DNA of 39,247 nt, from the NCBI RefSeq assembly GCF_014648555.1, contig NZ_BMRI01000004.1, positions 353,459 to 392,705 of the forward strand. The letters are read 5' to 3'. This document shows positions 33,175 through 39,247 of the stretch, piece after piece (position 1 is the first letter of the stretch; every line of letters begins with the position of its first letter). This DNA is from Kitasatospora griseola. GTDB lineage: Bacteria; Actinomycetota; Actinomycetes; Streptomycetales; Streptomycetaceae. Under the pieces are notes generated by a model that saw only the letters and a list, made by a program, of their open reading frames with translations, made no database searches and was not told the origin of the DNA. The translations under genes and the position numbers were made by a program.

Positions 33175-33798
33175 TCAGGCCTTGGACGGCCCGTCCTCGC
33201 CGTCGTCCGTCGACCGCTCCTCGGTCTTGGCGGCGGGGGCGCCGTGCGTGGTGCCGTCCGGGTTGGAGCCGCGGAAGGAGAGCAGGACGACCAGGATGCC
33301 GCCGCAGACGATCGCCGAGTCGGCGAGGTTGAAGACCGCGAAGTGCTGGACCGAGATGAAGTCGACCACGTGGCCGCGGAACACGGACGGGGAGCGGAAC
33401 AGCCGGTCGGTGAGGTTGCCGAGCGCCCCGCCGAGCAGCAGGCCGAGGGCGATCGCCCAGGGCAGGCTGTACAGGCGGCGGGCGATCCGCCAGATCACCA
33501 CGATGACGCCGGTGGCGATGGCGGTGAACAGCACGGTCAGCGCCTCGCCCATGCCGAACGCGGCGCCGCCGTTGCGGATCACCTGGAGGGTCATCCAGTC
33601 GCCGATCACCCGGATCGGCGCGGTGCGGTCCTCCAGGTGGGCGACCACCAGCAGCTTGGAGCCGAGGTCGATCAGGTAGGCGAGCAGCGCGACGCTCAGC
33701 AGCACGCTGATCCGGCGGCGGCGGACCGCGGCACGGCCCCCGTCGGCGGCGGTGGCGCCGCCCTCGGCCCGGCGCTCCCCGGGCGCGGCGGGGCTCAC
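33175..33798 (-). CDS. lspA: Lipoprotein signal peptidase (signal peptidase II)
   Basis: The protein is 207 residues from the first canonical start, GTG 33798. It cleaves prolipoprotein signal peptides ahead of the diacylglyceryl-Cys and acts in the membrane. Four membrane segments are present ([69 protein letters not shown]). The catalytic Asp pair lies in [10 protein letters not shown]...HVVDFI and [12 protein letters not shown], and conserved RNGGAAFG is present. Oddly, the same frame stays open upstream and encodes [11 protein letters not shown], which closely resembles the MAEAERIIGTP-type N-terminus I recall for Streptomyces LspA. It starts at an ACG (33891-33889) with no ATG/GTG/TTG. 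The true start may be ACG, or the N-terminus may have been lost. Confidence 0.93.
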   Translation of the reverse strand: MSPAAPGERRAEGGATAADGGRAAVRRRRISVLLSVALLAYLIDLGSKLLVVAHLEDRTAPIRVIGDWMTLQVIRNGGAAFGMGEALTVLFTAIATGVIVVIWRIARRLYSLPWAIALGLLLGGALGNLTDRLFRSPSVFRGHVVDFISVQHFAVFNLADSAIVCGGILVVLLSFRGSNPDGTTHGAPAAKTEERSTDDGEDGPSKA

Positions 33799-34000
33799 CC
33801 GGTCACCCGCCCCGGTGGAGGGGGCGCTGGGGACGGCGTCGTCCTGGGTCTGGTGGGAACCTGGAGTGCTGATGATCCGCTCCGCTGCCGTGGGAAAAGC
33901 CGGTCGACGTTACGGGGACGAGAGTACGACACCCGTCGCCCCGTTGGCCGCCCTGTACGACAATGTACGGCGCGCAGGACGGCCGGGGCGTGGGCCGCGG

Positions 34001-34579
34001 TCAGCGGCGCTCCTGCTTCGCCTTGCAGCTGACGCAGAGGGTGGCCCGGGGGAACGCCTGCAGGCGGGCCTTGCCGACGGGCTTGCCGCAGGACTCGCAC
34101 AGGCCGAATCCGGCGCCTTCGAGGCGGGCCAGCGCGCGTTCGGTCTGGGCGAGCGAGTCGCGCGCGTTGTTGGCGAGCGACAGCTCGCTCTCCCGGTTGA
34201 TGTTCTTGGTGCCGGCGTCGACCTGGTCGTCGCCCGCGCCGTCGTTGGAGTCCCGCATCAGGCCGGCGATGGCGGCCTCGGAGGCCTCGATCTCGGAGCG
34301 CAGCCGGAGCAGGTCGGACGCCAGTTCGTCGTGCAGTTCGGCGACCTCGGCGGCCGTCCACGGCTCTTCGCCGGGCCGGACCGGCAGCTCCGCCGGGTCG
34401 ACCGACTCGGCGCCGCCGCGCGCGCCGGAGCCGGCCGGCACGTGCGAGCGGCTGCTGGCCCCGGTGTGTCCGGTGGTGCCGGTCTTTCGCCGCGCAGTAC
34501 TCACGGTCCCCTCCCCTGGGTCGCTCGCCACGGCCTTGCGCGACCTCGTGGTCACGGTTCCTGTCGCCTTCTCAGCCAT
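34001..34579 (-). CDS. TraR/DksA-type zinc finger protein
   Basis: The protein is 192 residues from ATG 34579, preceded by GAGGT 8 nt upstream. A Ser/Thr/Lys/Gly-rich disordered N-terminus (to ~80) is followed by a coiled-coil hairpin (AEVAELHDELASDLLRLRSE, then DSLAQTERALARLEG), as in DksA, and a C-terminal C4 zinc finger: LCESCGKPVG...LCVSCKAKQ (~160-190). DksA/TraR proteins insert the coiled coil into the RNA polymerase secondary channel and tune initiation. The tip acidic residues of E. coli DksA are not clearly identifiable here. The position between lspA and ileS matches the Streptomyces order I know. Confidence 0.88.
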   Translation of the reverse strand: MAEKATGTVTTRSRKAVASDPGEGTVSTARRKTGTTGHTGASSRSHVPAGSGARGGAESVDPAELPVRPGEEPWTAAEVAELHDELASDLLRLRSEIEASEAAIAGLMRDSNDGAGDDQVDAGTKNINRESELSLANNARDSLAQTERALARLEGAGFGLCESCGKPVGKARLQAFPRATLCVSCKAKQERR

Positions 34580-34814
34580 GGCTTTCGACCTCATTCACGA
34601 ATGATCAGAAGCGTCGGTTCCCGACGATCTTGCCGGTCCCGGAACGATAAACCTCATCGAATCGCCCCACAACGGGACATACCGAAGCGTTTCTCCGATC
34701 CCACCCGCGCAGCCTCCGTCGGTGTCGACGCTGCCCGAAGTTGTGCCCAGAACGCCTCCGGCTAACCGCCCGGGGCCCGGCTCGCGGGTGCGCGAAACGG
34801 CTTGCGAGGGCCGA

Positions 34815-34820
34815 TACACT
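34815..34820 (+). promoter_or_regulatory. -10 box of the ileS leader transcript
   Basis: TACACT in GATACACT fits TAnnnT and lies 7 bp before the likely start of the T-box leader. No clear -35 box is found 16-18 bp upstream. Confidence 0.45.
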
Positions 34821-34826
34821 GGGCCG

Positions 34827-35080
34827 TGCAAGGCGCAGACGGGACGAGTACCGACGTTACGCAGCCATGAGCGACCCGGGGACGGTGCGAGCCCGGGGGT
34901 GTGCACGGCGGGAAGATCACCCCCGAGCCGCCGGAAGAACGGCCAGTTCAACGGCCTACTAGACCCGGCAGCAAACCCAAAGAGAGGGCCGCAGCGCGCG
35001 CGGTCAAGGAGGGTGGTACCGCGGGGCGGCTCGCCGTCTCGTCCCTCCGTCGGAGCCAGTCCACGCATCCGCCGGAGGTT
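34827..35080 (+). promoter_or_regulatory. Translational T-box riboswitch controlling ileS (specifier AUC, isoleucine)
   Basis: Ultrashort Stem I is formed by CGGCGG (34906-34911) and CCGCCG (34928-34933); its loop holds GAAGATCAC with the specifier ATC (34916-34918). The T-box core GGGTGGTACCGCGG lies at 35011-35024, and its TGGT would pair with the ACCA end of uncharged tRNA-Ile. CCCTCC (35043-35048) can pair either with GGAGGG (35008-35013) just before the T-box core or, as CCTCCG, with the ileS Shine-Dalgarno CGGAGG (35073-35078). This exclusive choice is the expected sequestration switch: uncharged tRNA-Ile frees the ribosome site. Layout matches the actinobacterial ileS T-boxes. Confidence 0.93.
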
Positions 35081-35090
35081 GACGCACCCC

Positions 35091-38222
<3,132 letters not shown>

Positions 38223-38249
38223 GCGCTGCCCTCCGGCAGGAGCGAACCC

Positions 38250-38410
38250 AGGGGCGCGGGGAACTGCGCGAGCAACCCTGCACCAACCGCAAGATCGCGT
38301 CGTGACGGCAAGTAAATGCCCACGGCGCGATCTTGCTGTGCGGTGCCTTCCGCTGCGCGCAGTTCTCCCCCAGCCCTAGCGGGCCGGGAGGTACCCCCAC
38401 GCGCCCCCGG
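38250..38410. repeat. Large imperfect inverted repeat of Streptomyces intergenic type
   Basis: Three nested matched pairs are found: GGGGCGCG (38251-38258) with CGCGCCCC (38400-38407), GAACTGCGCG (38261-38270) with CGCGCAGTTC (38356-38365), and GCAAGATCGCG (38289-38299) with CGCGATCTTGC (38326-38336). The right arm carries an extra insert (CCCAGCCC...GGGCCGGGAGGTACCCCC) familiar to me from dispersed Streptomyces intergenic repeats. The element lies just after ileS and can fold into a long cruciform or terminator. Confidence 0.8.
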
Positions 38411-38442
38411 TTGTGCTCTCCCTCGTCCCGAACCCATACGCG

Positions 38443-38479
38443 AAGGGCGCCCCCAGCCGTCATGGCCAAGGGCGCCCTT
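38443..38479. terminator. Hairpin terminator of divIVA
   Basis: AAGGGCGCCC (38443-38452) and GGGCGCCCTT (38470-38479) form a perfect 10-bp stem with a 17-nt loop, 23 bp beyond the minus-strand stop at 38502. Confidence 0.75.
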
Positions 38480-38501
38480 TCAAGTGCGCGTTGCGGAACC
38501 G

Positions 38502-39247
38502 CTAGTTGTCGCCGTCCTCGTCGATCAGGAAGCCTCGCATCGGAGCGGGGGCCTGCTGCATCGGCTGCGGGGGCTGCGGCCGCACGGCCGCCATCGGCTG
38601 GGTCATGCCCGCCGGCGCCATCGCCCCGTTGGAGCTCGCGGAGGCGCCGCCGAAGGACGGGGTGCCGGCCGAGCTGCCGAAGGAGCTGCCACCGAAGGAC
38701 TGGTTGCCGCCGAAGGACGGGGTGGAGCCGAACGACGGTGCCGAGGAGGACATCGCGCCGGCACCGGCGGGCGCCATCGACGACGCGGCCGGCGGCAGCG
38801 ACGCGGTGGCGGGGATCCGCGGCGGGGCGAGCGAGTCGTCCGCCTGCGACTCCAGCTGACGCAGCTGGGTCTCCAGGTAGGACTTCAGGCGGGTGCGGTA
38901 CTCGCGCTCGAAGGCGCGCAGGTCCTCGACCTTGCGCTCCAGCGTGGCGCGGGCGGACTCCAGGGAGCCCATCGCGACGCGGTGCTTCTCCTGCGCGTCC
39001 CGCTCCAGCGCGTCGGCCTTGGCGCGGGCGTCGCGCTCCAGACCCTCGGCGCGGCTGCGGGCCTCGCCGACGATCTTGTTGGCCTCGGAGCGGGCCTCGG
39101 AGATGGCCTGGTCCGCGGTCTGCTGGGCGAGCGCGAGGACGCGGGCGGCGCTGTCGCCTCCGGGGCCCTGCTGCTGCTGCATCGGGTTGCCCATCGGCTG
39201 CAGCATCTGACCGCCCATCGGCTGGACCAGCTGCTGCTGGCCGCCCA
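38502..39247 (-). CDS. divIVA: DivIVA polar growth protein (5' end outside window)
   Basis: The frame is open to the window edge, so only the C-terminal ~248 residues are seen. DivIVA marks hyphal tips and directs polar cell-wall growth in Streptomyces, where it is essential. The visible part is the long C-terminal coiled coil (SAARVLALAQQTADQAISEA, KIVGEARSRAEGLERDARAK and SARATLERKVEDLRAFEREY), then TRLKSYLETQLRQLESQ. A Ser/Gly/Phe-rich tail with repeated PSFGG/SFGS units follows, ending RGFLIDEDGDN. A Gln-rich linker (QQQ, MQQQQGPG) precedes the coil, as in Streptomyces DivIVA. The N-terminal lipid-binding domain is beyond the edge. The position next to ileS is conserved. Confidence 0.95.
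   Translation of the reverse strand, partial: GGQQQLVQPMGGQMLQPMGNPMQQQQGPGGDSAARVLALAQQTADQAISEARSEANKIVGEARSRAEGLERDARAKADALERDAQEKHRVAMGSLESARATLERKVEDLRAFEREYRTRLKSYLETQLRQLESQADDSLAPPRIPATASLPPAASSMAPAGAGAMSSSAPSFGSTPSFGGNQSFGGSSFGSSAGTPSFGGASASSNGAMAPAGMTQPMAAVRPQPPQPMQQAPAPMRGFLIDEDGDN

Overview
The window is chromosomal DNA from a high-G+C actinomycete of the Streptomyces/Kitasatospora type. The evidence is very high G+C with strong GC3 bias, frequent GTG/TTG starts, GTGA/ATGA-coupled genes, a DivIVA with a long low-complexity tail, a DnaE1-type replicase, an actinobacterial translational T-box in front of ileS, and the gene order lspA / TraR-DksA zinc finger / ileS / divIVA, which I know from Streptomyces chromosomes. 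I saw no tRNA, rRNA, CRISPR array, transposase or prophage genes. Most of the window looks like conserved core DNA with small accessory cassettes inserted.

Layout. 1-1.2 kb: the end of a probable secreted beta-domain protein, then a two-gene STAND-NTPase (NB-ARC/TPR type) locus whose NTPase gene has collapsed to 151 codons. 1.3-4.3 kb: asd, a DapA-family gene and a divergent LysR regulator. 4.3-5.6 kb: an orphan PemK/MazF-like protein and an RDD membrane protein, closed by a perfect 18-bp hairpin shared with convergent dnaE (5.7-9.2 kb). 9.4-11.8 kb: a membrane protein, an AlkZ-like DNA glycosylase with a structured leader, and a dienelactone-hydrolase-like protein. 11.9-16.1 kb: a secreted M9-type collagenase with a 24-bp near-palindrome upstream, and an ArsR regulator with an MFS exporter. 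16.2-18.8 kb: an HTH/DUF4180 pair, a probably frameshifted gene, and a PadR regulator coupled to a membrane protein. 19.2-24.1 kb: a RIO kinase, an MBL hydrolase, a transmembrane Ser/Thr kinase, and a coupled small-protein pair. 24.1-27.7 kb: an ABC permease coupled to an unusual hydrolase-ABC ATPase fusion. 27.9-28.9 kb: an MscS-type channel.

The best candidate for an undescribed system is the three-gene cassette at 29.1-31.65 kb. It comprises an EspC-like small helical protein with a C-terminal YxxxD signal; a protein with a WXG-like helical head, a lysozyme/transglycosylase-like domain and a Pro-rich tail; and a lipoprotein built from two copies of one unrecognised domain. It reads as a type VII secretion partner, a peptidoglycan-active effector, and a surface-anchored partner or immunity protein.

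From 31.7 kb onward the window is housekeeping: GNAT, an RluD-like pseudouridine synthase and LspA in one operon; a TraR/DksA-type protein; T-box-controlled ileS; a large imperfect inverted repeat typical of Streptomyces intergenic families; and the 3' part of divIVA. Two housekeeping details stand out. lspA has conserved-looking coding sequence upstream of its first usable start, reaching an ACG codon. The ileS leader shows every element of a translational T-box switch.
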